DNA from: Providencia stuartii
Lineage (GTDB): Bacteria > Pseudomonadota > Gammaproteobacteria > Enterobacterales > Enterobacteriaceae
Assembly: GCF_029277985.1 (NCBI RefSeq)
Contig: NZ_CP119546.1
Span: 496,001-560,000, forward strand
DNA length: 64,000 nucleotides
Direction: 5' to 3'
Within the stretch, counting starts at the first letter, position 1. Each line of letters starts with the position of its first letter. Made by a program: the position numbers and the translations under genes. Below are positions 26,286 to 35,167 of the stretch, piece by piece. A model generated the notes under the pieces. The model was not told where the DNA came from. It made no database searches and saw only the letters and a program-made list of their open reading frames with translations.

Positions 26286-27403
26286 TGGGAATCGCGGTTA
26301 TGTTTAAGTTTAAATCTTATGGCGGTATTCGTGTCAGAATTCGGCATGGTAAAGGAATAATCGCTTTATTATTCATCGCGATTAGCTTTGAGGCTATAGC
26401 TGACTATGCAGCACAAATCGTCGACCCGAATACAGGCTATGTGATCAAATTAGAACGTGATAGTGAATTAATACCGAAACCGATAGTCGGTTCTAATGGT
26501 AAAAATTATTACCGCATCGGTAATACCATGCTTATTGATAGCGCGAGTAAGGATGTCAGCGTTTCTGGGCAGGTTAGGTGCCACGGAAGGCAATGGGGGA
26601 AAAAAGAGACCAATATTCCGTCTGATAACGCATTCCACCGTTTATTTATGTATGCACCTATGGCGGGCACTCATATTGAAGGCAAACCGGCTTATCAAAT
26701 CAATAGCAACTTAATTATGACCGTTGAAACAAACCTAATGAACTGGGTGAATATTGATGCGGCAGTGTGCTCCAATGGTTTTGGTGGTGATGTCTTTCCA
26801 TCTGGCCAATTTTATAGCCAATTTCCTATTAAGCTAACATTCTATATTGGTGAAAGAATTATTGATGGGCAGTTAGTTATCAATGCAATGGATTTAGGGG
26901 GCTATGTGAGAGCGTTTACTGCTAATAGAACGGTACCTCCATATGATAGCTGGCCAATCAATGAAACGACGGTGCCTTTACGATTAGCAGCTTCCCAAAT
27001 TCATATTGATTCTCTTTGCACGACGACGACAAGCACCGGTCAGGCAGAAACGGTGAGCCTACGCCATGGTAAATTAAATAGTGTGAATTACGATAGCACG
27101 GTGACAGAAAAAATTTTTTATAGCTGTAAGTTTAAGTCATCAACCAATATTCGCTTGCGTCTAGATTATACGAAAGACAGTGATCCGCAAAAACGCTTGC
27201 CATTGAAAAGCCATTTAAATAGCAATGATGTTATCTATAGCGAATTAACGTTAACGGATGAAGCAACAGGGCAGACAGGACAAAGTTTAACATTAGAAAT
27301 TCATCAATTAGATACGATAAGAGTGACCAGCCGTATTCAAGGAAAAAATGCGGTAGCTGGGGATTATCAAGGTTCGGCATGGTTGATTGCGACCTATGAT
27401 TGA
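26285..27403 (+). CDS. two-domain fimbrial tip adhesin (MrpH-like)
   Basis: Product of up to 372 residues, about twice the length of the pilins, as expected for a tip adhesin. A hydrophobic signal (IIALLFIAISFEAIA|DYAAQ) precedes an N-terminal receptor-binding region of about 230 residues and a C-terminal pilin domain ending GDYQGSAWLIATYD. ATG 26285 overlaps the previous stop; ATG 26300 is an alternative. It is the last gene of the operon, the place of mrpH. The receptor cannot be predicted; whether the Zn-binding histidines of Proteus MrpH are conserved would need an alignment. Confidence 0.82.
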   Translation: MGIAVMFKFKSYGGIRVRIRHGKGIIALLFIAISFEAIADYAAQIVDPNTGYVIKLERDSELIPKPIVGSNGKNYYRIGNTMLIDSASKDVSVSGQVRCHGRQWGKKETNIPSDNAFHRLFMYAPMAGTHIEGKPAYQINSNLIMTVETNLMNWVNIDAAVCSNGFGGDVFPSGQFYSQFPIKLTFYIGERIIDGQLVINAMDLGGYVRAFTANRTVPPYDSWPINETTVPLRLAASQIHIDSLCTTTTSTGQAETVSLRHGKLNSVNYDSTVTEKIFYSCKFKSSTNIRLRLDYTKDSDPQKRLPLKSHLNSNDVIYSELTLTDEATGQTGQSLTLEIHQLDTIRVTSRIQGKNAVAGDYQGSAWLIATYD

Positions 27404-27426
27404 TGTTGGTTCAGAAATACAAGTAT

Positions 27427-27551
27427 TTGGTTGAGCCGTAAGTATTGTGTGTCTTGAATCTAGACTGAGGTGATGTGACGGAGTCTATTCGATGATAAAC
27501 AATCGTTTCGCTTATCATCCCCAAATTAGCGTTAACCTACGGCTCAACCAA
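27427..27551. repeat. 14-bp inverted repeat flanking 97 bp after the fimbrial operon
   Basis: TTGGTTGAGCCGTA (27427-27440) is repeated perfectly inverted as TACGGCTCAACCAA (27538-27551). The segment between contains an 8-bp hairpin GATGATAA / TTATCATC. The right arm enters the last codons of the convergent AraC gene. It could be a long-range terminator for both genes or the end of an invertible or duplicated segment. Confidence 0.6.
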
Positions 27552-28332
27552 CCCGCGTGGATTTGCCTATATGTTGAATAAAATCTGAGGGCGTTTGCCC
27601 TAGCCATTTTTTAAACATGGCTGAAAAAGCCCCCGCACTGTTATAACCTAAGCCAAAAGCAACCTCGGTAATTGATTTACCGGCTGAAATATCAGTCATG
27701 GCTCTAAGCAAGCAAGCCTGTTGACGCCATTCAGAGAAAGAGAGACCCGTTTGAGCCACAAAAAAGCGACTAAATGAACGCTCACTTTTGTGTAATTGTT
27801 TTGCCCATTCATGAGGTAATGAGGTGATTTTCGGATCTTGTAGGAATGCTAGGCACAACTTTGCTAAATGGGGATCTTGAGGAACGGGTGCAAAAAAAGG
27901 TAAAGGCTCTGCACGTGAAATCTCATGTAAGATCAACTGGATCAAAATACCATCACGGCCATGGAGATCGTACTCAAGCGGGATGTCGACGGCTTCGAGT
28001 AATAGCTGACGTAATAAAGGAGAAACACGTAGTACTTCACATTTATGCGGTTGTCGTGGTGCCGCATGTGGTTCGATATAGAGACTGCGCGTACTCACAT
28101 TTAGCATTCTCGTTTCATGTGGTGTGTTTTCAGGGATCCATACACCGCAGTCAGGAGGGATGACCCACTCACCATCACGGGTGCTAACCTCGATGAGACC
28201 TGTTGCACCGTATAAAAACTGCGCACGTCTATGAACATGTGAATTTAGCAGTACATTAGGTTGATAATCGGTACCAATAGCTAAAACATCACGCTGTATA
28301 TGATCAATTCGATTAAGAAGAATATTTCGCAT
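27544..28332 (-). CDS. AraC-family regulator with cupin sensor (NimR-like)
   Basis: Transcription regulator of 262 residues. The N-terminal part is a cupin-type AraC ligand-binding domain (HVHRRAQFLYGATGLIEVSTRDGEWVIPP, WIPENTPHE). The C-terminal ~100 residues carry two HTH units (LHKSERSFSRFFVAQTGLSFSEWRQQ and ITEVAFGLGYNSAGAFSAMFKKWLGQTP). This arrangement is that of the NimR/YeaM group, which often controls a neighbouring exporter. No exporter is adjacent; the nearest genes are the convergent adhesin and chiP, so the target is unknown. Confidence 0.87.
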   Translation of the reverse strand: MRNILLNRIDHIQRDVLAIGTDYQPNVLLNSHVHRRAQFLYGATGLIEVSTRDGEWVIPPDCGVWIPENTPHETRMLNVSTRSLYIEPHAAPRQPHKCEVLRVSPLLRQLLLEAVDIPLEYDLHGRDGILIQLILHEISRAEPLPFFAPVPQDPHLAKLCLAFLQDPKITSLPHEWAKQLHKSERSFSRFFVAQTGLSFSEWRQQACLLRAMTDISAGKSITEVAFGLGYNSAGAFSAMFKKWLGQTPSDFIQHIGKSTRVG

Positions 28333-28465
28333 AATAGCTCGGGTTCGCCTGAGATTTAAATATCATTATCTATTTTTCACGCATTAGCTACTTTTGTTTG
28401 AACAGTCGTGAACGGAGAAAATAATAGCCTGTTTTAAGGTATAGAGAATAGTGATAAGAATGGGG

Positions 28466-28497
28466 AAATACCGACCATATAGTGATGGCCGGTATTT
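28466..28497 (-). terminator. hairpin downstream of chiP
   Basis: The arms AAATACCGACCAT and ATGGCCGGTATTT pair with a single mismatch around a 6-nt loop, about 75 bp after the chiP stop on the minus strand. The T run is short, so termination strength is uncertain. Confidence 0.55.
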
Positions 28498-28570
28498 TAG
28501 ATGAGGCAATGCGCATTTTTGAGAGAACTCGCGCGCTCAAAAGGGAGAAAAGTTAAAATGTGCGTGCTAA

Positions 28571-29968
28571 TTAGAAAATCGTAAATGGCGCCATTACAAT
28601 AAACTTAATATCCCTTTCATCTTGGAAGATGTTATTAAATCCACCTCCCCAGCTTGGAATATCACTATGATTATCAAAGCGGGTGTAATGTAATTTGAAT
28701 GAGGTATCTTTCGCTTTCCCTGACTGAATGGTATAGCCTATATCAACATTCCATGCACTTTCTCTGATACGTTGGCTTTGATCATAAATTGGATTGCTAC
28801 TTGGTTTTGCATCCCAAGCATGGATATAAGAGGTTCCAATTTTCCAACCTGCCAGATCCCAATTGGATAAATCATAGGTGACCCCCGCAAATAATGCTTT
28901 TTCATTATCAGCGTTAAAGTCTGAGCGGCCATCCCACCATATATCTAAACGACCATTCGATGAGCTATAGGCAGATGTCATGCGTGATAAAAAGTATCCT
29001 TGTCGGCCTGGTGAATGGACCATCGTTCCTTCTACCTTAAAGTCTAGAGAATCATAGGTATAGCCTAAGGTAAATGCCTGTAGCCATGCTAAACCGTCAT
29101 AGACATCGTTAACCCCGCCACTATTATCTTTATCTTGTGCACCATAAAACTGATACGAAACTCTTAAATCACGTTCCGCAAGTGGGAATGCATAGGAGAT
29201 TTTAGCGAAGTATTGATCCATATAGCCTTCTGACTGACCGAAAGCGCCCTCTAATACCAATTTATTTTTGGCATCATATTTGACGCCTAAGGAGTGTAAA
29301 TAATCAATTGTCGTGGTTGCATCTGCTTCACGATAATCCGCCATCTCTCGATACCATGGCGCTTTATACTCATCTGTCCACATGTATGAAATATTAAATT
29401 TACCGCTAGCGTCAGTATCGAATTCAGCCCCAACTTCTAAGCCGCGATATGTTCCTGGTAAGAAACTCCAGTTCGGTGTTAATAAAGTTTGTCCACTCGG
29501 TTGTATATAACCTGCTTTAGCCCAAAACGGGCCCATTTTTAATTTAGTTGCTGCGGTTGTAAACGTAAACCCACTACGATCACCGGTCCATTTTTCATCC
29601 CAAACATTTTTAGCATCACTAAAACCAATTTCGTTAGGAGCGGCAGGGCCACCATCCGATAATTCAATAGCAGTAAATCCAGCAAAATCGAAACCAATAA
29701 AGTCGTTAAGATAACCAGAGGAAAAGTCCAATGCCGCATTTAATGAGGAGTGTCTTAGGTTATCAGTATACTCACCATATTTATCACTACTTGGATTTAA
29801 CTCTTTTCTTGTTCTATCCCTTTGCCAATAATAGATTCCACCTTTTAATGTTGCATCGTCAAAAAGGGGAGACGCATTGATGGTAGGAATGTAACAGCTT
29901 GCAGTTAATATCGAAAATATCTCTAATGCCAACAGCTTTTTAGTATGTTTAATAATTGAATTAGCCAT
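28571..29968 (-). CDS. chiP: chitoporin ChiP (OprD-family outer-membrane porin)
   Basis: Outer-membrane porin of 465 residues (E. coli ChiP/YbfM has 468). After a signal peptide, the mature barrel begins [18 protein letters not shown] and continues with [32 protein letters not shown] and [18 protein letters not shown]. It ends [20 protein letters not shown]...APFTIF with terminal phenylalanine, all matching ChiP almost word for word. It admits chito-oligosaccharides. No chiQ lipoprotein gene follows, unlike in E. coli. It is divergent from the MFS-SDR-deacetylase operon across about 480 bp, so shared control is possible. Confidence 0.92.
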   Translation of the reverse strand: MANSIIKHTKKLLALEIFSILTASCYIPTINASPLFDDATLKGGIYYWQRDRTRKELNPSSDKYGEYTDNLRHSSLNAALDFSSGYLNDFIGFDFAGFTAIELSDGGPAAPNEIGFSDAKNVWDEKWTGDRSGFTFTTAATKLKMGPFWAKAGYIQPSGQTLLTPNWSFLPGTYRGLEVGAEFDTDASGKFNISYMWTDEYKAPWYREMADYREADATTTIDYLHSLGVKYDAKNKLVLEGAFGQSEGYMDQYFAKISYAFPLAERDLRVSYQFYGAQDKDNSGGVNDVYDGLAWLQAFTLGYTYDSLDFKVEGTMVHSPGRQGYFLSRMTSAYSSSNGRLDIWWDGRSDFNADNEKALFAGVTYDLSNWDLAGWKIGTSYIHAWDAKPSSNPIYDQSQRIRESAWNVDIGYTIQSGKAKDTSFKLHYTRFDNHSDIPSWGGGFNNIFQDERDIKFIVMAPFTIF

Positions 29969-30452
29969 TCTTTATACCTCAATATTGATTGAGTAAATTA
30001 ATTGATTTTTATTTTTTATAAATAATAAAAGGGCAAAAACGTAGTTCAGGACTAAGCCCATAATAGTTATATTTTGTGATAAATATTAAGCAATCTGAAA
30101 GTGGTGTATTTACGTATTTAAAGTGAGGTTATTTAAAATTAAACGGTTAAATAGTTATTGAGTTTGCTTTGATATTATTAATGTGGTTTTTTATATCGTC
30201 ATTTTTTTAGTGCCTAGATAATATGGTTGTGAATTGTCATTGTATTTTGTTTTTTAAGCGAAAAAATATTTTTGGTGCGTTTTTTATTTTTAGTTAAACG
30301 CAGGGGTTAATATTTATGAAGTTTAATCTTATATAATTCATGGGGATATTAAAAGAGTGGCGTAATAAAACAAAAAGTTGTCATGTTTAGCTATTAAAAA
30401 AATTATTTATTTATATTTATATGATTGAAAATGGAAAATAAGAGAGGGTGAT
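29969..30452. other. divergent promoter region, chiP versus the deacetylase operon
   Basis: About 480 bp, very AT-rich, no ORF. It must hold the leftward chiP promoter and leader (a ChiX-type sRNA target is expected by analogy, not seen directly) and the rightward operon promoter. A TGTGATAAATATTAAGC stretch near 30075 is a poor CRP-site match. Confidence 0.4.
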
Positions 30453-31649
30453 ATGAGTGAATCTGTCGGTTCTATAAAGTCTCAAAAAATGCCATTATCA
30501 ACATGGAAAATCTATCTTGCACCTATTATCGGCGGAATTTTTATTCCAATGATGTTTTTATGGGCTCCGTTAATTACGTTACAAATGGATAAGGAACTTG
30601 GTTTCTCCCCAGAAAAAGTTGGTTTTATCTATATGATAGAAATTTTAACTGGGATGTTAGCCAATGTGCTAGCCTTTTTTTGGTTAAAAACAAAGATAAA
30701 TTGGTACCATATCTATATCGTCATGATTTTATTAGTTTCAGTATTGAATATTGCTTCAGGTTTTTTCATTAAAGATAATTTTAATCTCTATATCGGGATC
30801 AGAATTCTAGTCGCCATCTTTGGGTCGACAATATTTATCATTACTAACTCCTGTATGGCATTGTTACCAAACGCATATCGTGCATTCAGTATCTCTTTAT
30901 TCAGCCAAATCGTCTTAGGCAGTTTAGGTCTTTTTATTCTTCCCATTTTTCTTGATACTTACGGAATAATATCGGCATATATTTTTATATCAATATTACT
31001 CGTCTGTGTGTTACCCCTGACAAAGGGGATAGATTCTATTTGGCGGATGAAAGAAGAAAAGATTTTTAAAGAGAAAACACAAGGTGTTGCCAGTAAAAGT
31101 GTTTTTAAAAGTGAAATGTATTTTTGTTTGTTTGCTATCTTTTTATTCAATGTTGTGATTGCAGGTGTTTGGACATTTATTGGTGGATATCTTAAAGCAA
31201 TCAATGTGGAGCTATCAACAATCTACAATATCTTAGGTTCAGCTAGCATGATAGGGATATTAGGTGCAGGAACATCGATTCTATTCAGTAAAAAAGTCAA
31301 TTTAGTTTTTGTCACCAGCTTTATTTTTCTCATCGCCGCAGTACTTGCAATGTATTTAAATGTTAATACGCTATTTGTCATTGTTAGTTGCTATGTTTTT
31401 AAATATATATGGGCGTTGATATTACCGTTCACGATGAGTATTGCCGCTGAATATGAAGTGGATGGTAATGTGATGAATCTTACGTCATTAACGTTAGGGT
31501 TAGGTATCGCTTTAGGTCCTATGATGAGTGGTATGCTTATTGAAAGGGTCAGCTTTTCTAGCATGTTCTTACTGAATTTAATATTACTGGTTATATCGAT
31601 GGTAATTATTGTGAAGATAATTTTTAAAAATAATAAATATAAGGGATAA
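30453..31649 (+). CDS. MFS transporter, first gene of the deacetylase/MoaF operon
   Basis: Major facilitator protein of 398 residues with 12 predicted hydrophobic segments and a short basic loop in the middle (RMKEEKIFKEKTQ, about residue 195). The usual MFS loop 2-3 signature is degenerate. AGAGAGGGTGAT gives a good ribosome site. The next gene starts 2 bp after the stop, so the two are co-translated. It should move the substrate or product of the downstream enzymes across the inner membrane. The sequence does not resemble a named sugar or drug subfamily that I can identify. Confidence 0.82.
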   Translation: MSESVGSIKSQKMPLSTWKIYLAPIIGGIFIPMMFLWAPLITLQMDKELGFSPEKVGFIYMIEILTGMLANVLAFFWLKTKINWYHIYIVMILLVSVLNIASGFFIKDNFNLYIGIRILVAIFGSTIFIITNSCMALLPNAYRAFSISLFSQIVLGSLGLFILPIFLDTYGIISAYIFISILLVCVLPLTKGIDSIWRMKEEKIFKEKTQGVASKSVFKSEMYFCLFAIFLFNVVIAGVWTFIGGYLKAINVELSTIYNILGSASMIGILGAGTSILFSKKVNLVFVTSFIFLIAAVLAMYLNVNTLFVIVSCYVFKYIWALILPFTMSIAAEYEVDGNVMNLTSLTLGLGIALGPMMSGMLIERVSFSSMFLLNLILLVISMVIIVKIIFKNNKYKG

Positions 31650-31651
31650 CG

Positions 31652-33424
31652 ATGGTAAATAGCTTAAATAATTATCATGTATATACGACATGGAGTGAAG
31701 TATTAAATGGCGTGTCACTTAAGGGTAAAAAATATTTAATTACAGGAGCAAACTCAGGTTTAGGTAAGGAGTCGGCTAAAGCAATATTAAGTCATGAAGG
31801 ATATGTGGTTCTGACGGTAAGAACAGAAGAAAAAAGACAACAACTTATTGAAGAGCTTTCTTTGCAGTTTGATAAGACATTATTTGATATTAAGTTACTC
31901 GATTTATCATCTCTGAATGATGTTAGGCGTTTTACAAAAGCGTTTCTCTTAGAAGCATTAAAACTAGATGGGGTACTGGCTAATGCGGGCATAATGGCAA
32001 CAGATTTTCAAACAACAGTTGATGGGTTTGAACAACAATTCGCGATTAATCATCTCGGGCATTTTTTGCTCATAAATAAACTAACACCATGTTTATTAAA
32101 GGGTGCAAGAGTTGTTGTCATGACATCGGGAGCTCACCGGTTAAGTAATGTGGATCTAAAGGATCCGAATTTTACTTATCGAGCTTATAGTCGTTGGACT
32201 GCATATGGCCAATCTAAATCAGCTAATGTGTTATTCGCACTCGAATTTGATAGGCGTTGGAAAAATTATAATGTTCGTGCTTTTGCGGTTGCTCCCGGTA
32301 TTATTCTGGATACTCATCTTCATATGCATTTACAGCATGATGATTTTAATGAATTAGCCGAGAAGCAAGATACGAATAAAGTGCCTGTAAAATCACTCCA
32401 AGCGGGAGTTGCAACACAGATTATGGCGTTGTGTCATCCCGAATTTGCTAATAAAGGCGGGGTGTTTTTAGAACATTGCAACTATTCTCAAATCAATGAC
32501 GATACTCGGCAGGGAACGGGTGTTATTCCATGGGTATTGGATGAGGAGTTTGCACAAAAATTATGGCAGCTTTCTGAAGAAATGGTGAATGAAACGTTCA
32601 CCGAAGATGCCAAATTAAAATCAGAAGTTGTCTATAGTGAACTTGCCCATAATCGCTTGCCTCAAAGTCAAAAACTTGATTTGACTGGTATTGAATTCAA
32701 AACTGAGAATTCGATTATTGAGCTCTTTTTTGACCATAAAACATGCACTGTTGAAGGTTTTAAACATCAAGGCATTTTTATTCCTAGTGTCGCTAATTAT
32801 GAAGTGGTTGAGGTTAGGAATGACCTGTACTTTATTGATTTATTATTCCCTGAAAACACTGAAATTACGTTATCTATTACGGTAGATTTTAAATCTAATA
32901 AAGCTTTATTTATTCTGACTCAGTATCAACCAACGAGTTTGCCTGATAAAAATAAGCCCATCGCCTTGAAATTAGCTTCTCACTACCATCAATATTTTAC
33001 ACCAGCAGTCGTGTTAACAGGAAATAATCAAATTGATCGTTGTGAGTATCCATTTGTCACTAGTGATTTGATTGGCACACGTGCGTTATATTGCTACTCG
33101 AACTCCTCACCGACGGTGTATGAGCATATTTATATTAACTCACATTGGTATTGTTATAATGTGATTAATGGAATAAGAAAGGGGGATGGTGGATGTGACC
33201 AAGCGAGCTATTATAAGTTTGATGACTCGACTTATATCGTGACTTGGCGAGAATTATTAATCGACCTATCATTTGTCTTTGTTTATGACTTGGATAATAA
33301 AACAACAACTGGGAAAGGTTGGGGAAATATATCTGATACAAATGTCATGATTAATATTCCGGCGGGAGCGAATATTATTTCCTTAAATGCATTAAATTAT
33401 CCACTAAACTATATCCCTAGCTAA
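31652..33424 (+). CDS. short-chain dehydrogenase fused to a MoaF-like domain
   Basis: Fusion protein of 590 residues. Residues ~20-310 form an SDR oxidoreductase of the retinol-dehydrogenase-like type: cofactor motif TGANSGLG (31-38), NAG (111-113), catalytic S159, Y185 and K189. Residues ~335-590 resemble MoaF: an N-terminal lipocalin-like half and a C-terminal half with EHIYINSHWY, GGCDQASYY and TWREL. The same signatures recur in the stand-alone protein at 37462. MoaF is a beta-barrel protein from monoamine-regulated operons of Klebsiella; despite its name, a role in molybdenum cofactor is not established. The fusion suggests that the MoaF part handles the substrate of the dehydrogenase. 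Ribosome site AAGGGAT; it lies 2 bp after the MFS gene and 10 bp before the amidohydrolase start. Confidence 0.8.
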   Translation: MVNSLNNYHVYTTWSEVLNGVSLKGKKYLITGANSGLGKESAKAILSHEGYVVLTVRTEEKRQQLIEELSLQFDKTLFDIKLLDLSSLNDVRRFTKAFLLEALKLDGVLANAGIMATDFQTTVDGFEQQFAINHLGHFLLINKLTPCLLKGARVVVMTSGAHRLSNVDLKDPNFTYRAYSRWTAYGQSKSANVLFALEFDRRWKNYNVRAFAVAPGIILDTHLHMHLQHDDFNELAEKQDTNKVPVKSLQAGVATQIMALCHPEFANKGGVFLEHCNYSQINDDTRQGTGVIPWVLDEEFAQKLWQLSEEMVNETFTEDAKLKSEVVYSELAHNRLPQSQKLDLTGIEFKTENSIIELFFDHKTCTVEGFKHQGIFIPSVANYEVVEVRNDLYFIDLLFPENTEITLSITVDFKSNKALFILTQYQPTSLPDKNKPIALKLASHYHQYFTPAVVLTGNNQIDRCEYPFVTSDLIGTRALYCYSNSSPTVYEHIYINSHWYCYNVINGIRKGDGGCDQASYYKFDDSTYIVTWRELLIDLSFVFVYDLDNKTTTGKGWGNISDTNVMINIPAGANIISLNALNYPLNYIPS

Positions 33425-33434
33425 GGTGTTTATA

Positions 33435-35105
33435 ATGAATCAAGAAGCAGATTTAGTCATTATTAACGCTAAAGTGGCTACGGTTGATAGCTTATTTTCA
33501 TTTGCAGAAGCCATTGCTGTTTCACAAGGACGTATTATTGATGTTGGCAGCAACGATGATATTAGTCAGAAAATCGGTGTACAAACTCAGGTTATTGATG
33601 CAAACAAGAAACTTGTTTTACCTGCTGCAAATGATGCTCATATTCATGCCACACATACAGGCATGTTAATTTCAGGTGATTTTTTGGATTTATTTGAAAG
33701 CAAAGGGAAAAATGAATTTGATAGCAAACTAGATGCGCATGTGCTCATGAATAACAATAAGGAATGGATATACGGCATTGGATGCCCCTTTGAATTAATC
33801 GATGATAATCAAGACAACGTTATTGTGGATAGTCACTATTTAACAAAAAAAACGGAGGGGAAACTTGCTACGTTCAGTGACTTCAGTTTACATAACCTAA
33901 TTGTCAATAAAAATGTTATCGACTTAGTGGGATTAGGGAAAGAGTTAATCGATTTACCTAAAGAGGTCGGTCGTATTGGTGTAGATAAAAAAGGTGAGCC
34001 GACAGGGATTATCTCCGAGTGGGGGGCGATGAATCTTGTTGGAAAATACTTACCTCAGCTATCGGATGAGGCTCTGAAAAACTACATTTTACTCATCCAG
34101 AGTCATTTATTAAAAAATGGAATAACCAGTTATACAGATATTCTAGGACCCGGTGGTGATAATTTATTTCATGGTGCATGGAGCTCGAGGATTATTCGGC
34201 TCTATAAAGAGCTTTATGATGAAAATAAATTATTGACACGCGTTAGTGTAAACCTATTTGCAGCTAAGGATGGGATTCACAGTTTTAAACATATTATCGC
34301 GGGTATCGAAGAGTTTGAATTACCAACGAATATTAATAAATCTTGGCTAAAAATAAATACTATAAAATTATTTGGTGATAGCTCTCCTTGTATTCGGAAA
34401 AGCCATAACCATTATCACGGTGAATTAACTTTTCAGGGTGATACCGTTGAAGAACAAATTACTGAGCTAAAAAGAACGATTGTTGAGTTACATCGTTTAG
34501 GTTGGCAGGTTGGTATTCATGCTATAGGTGGAAAAACTATTGATGCTGCAATAGAGGCCTTTGCTTATGCTGAAGAGATAATGCCGAATAGAGATTTACG
34601 GCACTTTATTATTCACGGTGATGATCTCACTATCGATAATGCGAAAACAATGGCAAAAAATAATATTTTATTATCTTGTCAACCTATTGCTGGGTATAGC
34701 ATTATCGATAATATTAAGCAAATTATGCCTGATACATATAATTCTAATTTATTTAACTGGCAAGCTTACATTAATGAAGGCGTCGTCGTTGCAGCGGGTT
34801 CAGATGCATGTTGTTTTCCTTTCAATTGGTTAAAAGGTCTTGAATTTACACTTACAAGAAAAGCGAAAAATAACCAAATTTATCAGCCCGAATTAGCTTG
34901 TCATATTGAAGATGCTATTCGTATGTACACTATAAATGGTGCTAAACAGGAACACCTTGAACATGAACGAGGCTCTATAGAAATCGGAAAATGGGCAGAT
35001 CTACAAATATTGAGTCACGATATATTTACTATTCCGAGTCATCAAATCGGAGAAACGAGTGTTATAGCAACTATTTGTCATGGAAAAATGGTCTATAAGC
35101 AATAA
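33435..35105 (+). CDS. YtcJ-type metal-dependent amidohydrolase
   Basis: Amidohydrolase-superfamily enzyme (Amidohydro_3 group) of 556 residues from the ATG at 33435, preceded by GGTG; a GTG at 33426 is an alternative. The N-terminal beta-sandwich opens ADLVIINAKVATVDS. Metal ligands are visible as DAHIHA near residue 67, a histidine in GWQVGIHAIGG, another in HFIIHGD, and AAGSDACCF with the catalytic aspartate. It ends with the usual GSIEIGKWADLQIL return strand. Such enzymes cleave amide or cyclic amide bonds. No signal peptide is present, so it acts in the cytoplasm after import by the upstream carrier. Confidence 0.87.
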   Translation: MNQEADLVIINAKVATVDSLFSFAEAIAVSQGRIIDVGSNDDISQKIGVQTQVIDANKKLVLPAANDAHIHATHTGMLISGDFLDLFESKGKNEFDSKLDAHVLMNNNKEWIYGIGCPFELIDDNQDNVIVDSHYLTKKTEGKLATFSDFSLHNLIVNKNVIDLVGLGKELIDLPKEVGRIGVDKKGEPTGIISEWGAMNLVGKYLPQLSDEALKNYILLIQSHLLKNGITSYTDILGPGGDNLFHGAWSSRIIRLYKELYDENKLLTRVSVNLFAAKDGIHSFKHIIAGIEEFELPTNINKSWLKINTIKLFGDSSPCIRKSHNHYHGELTFQGDTVEEQITELKRTIVELHRLGWQVGIHAIGGKTIDAAIEAFAYAEEIMPNRDLRHFIIHGDDLTIDNAKTMAKNNILLSCQPIAGYSIIDNIKQIMPDTYNSNLFNWQAYINEGVVVAAGSDACCFPFNWLKGLEFTLTRKAKNNQIYQPELACHIEDAIRMYTINGAKQEHLEHERGSIEIGKWADLQILSHDIFTIPSHQIGETSVIATICHGKMVYKQ

Positions 35106-35167
35106 ATAGAAATAAATCAGTTTGTTGCTATCACTGGCAATATCGAGTAATTAATTAAGGGGATAGT

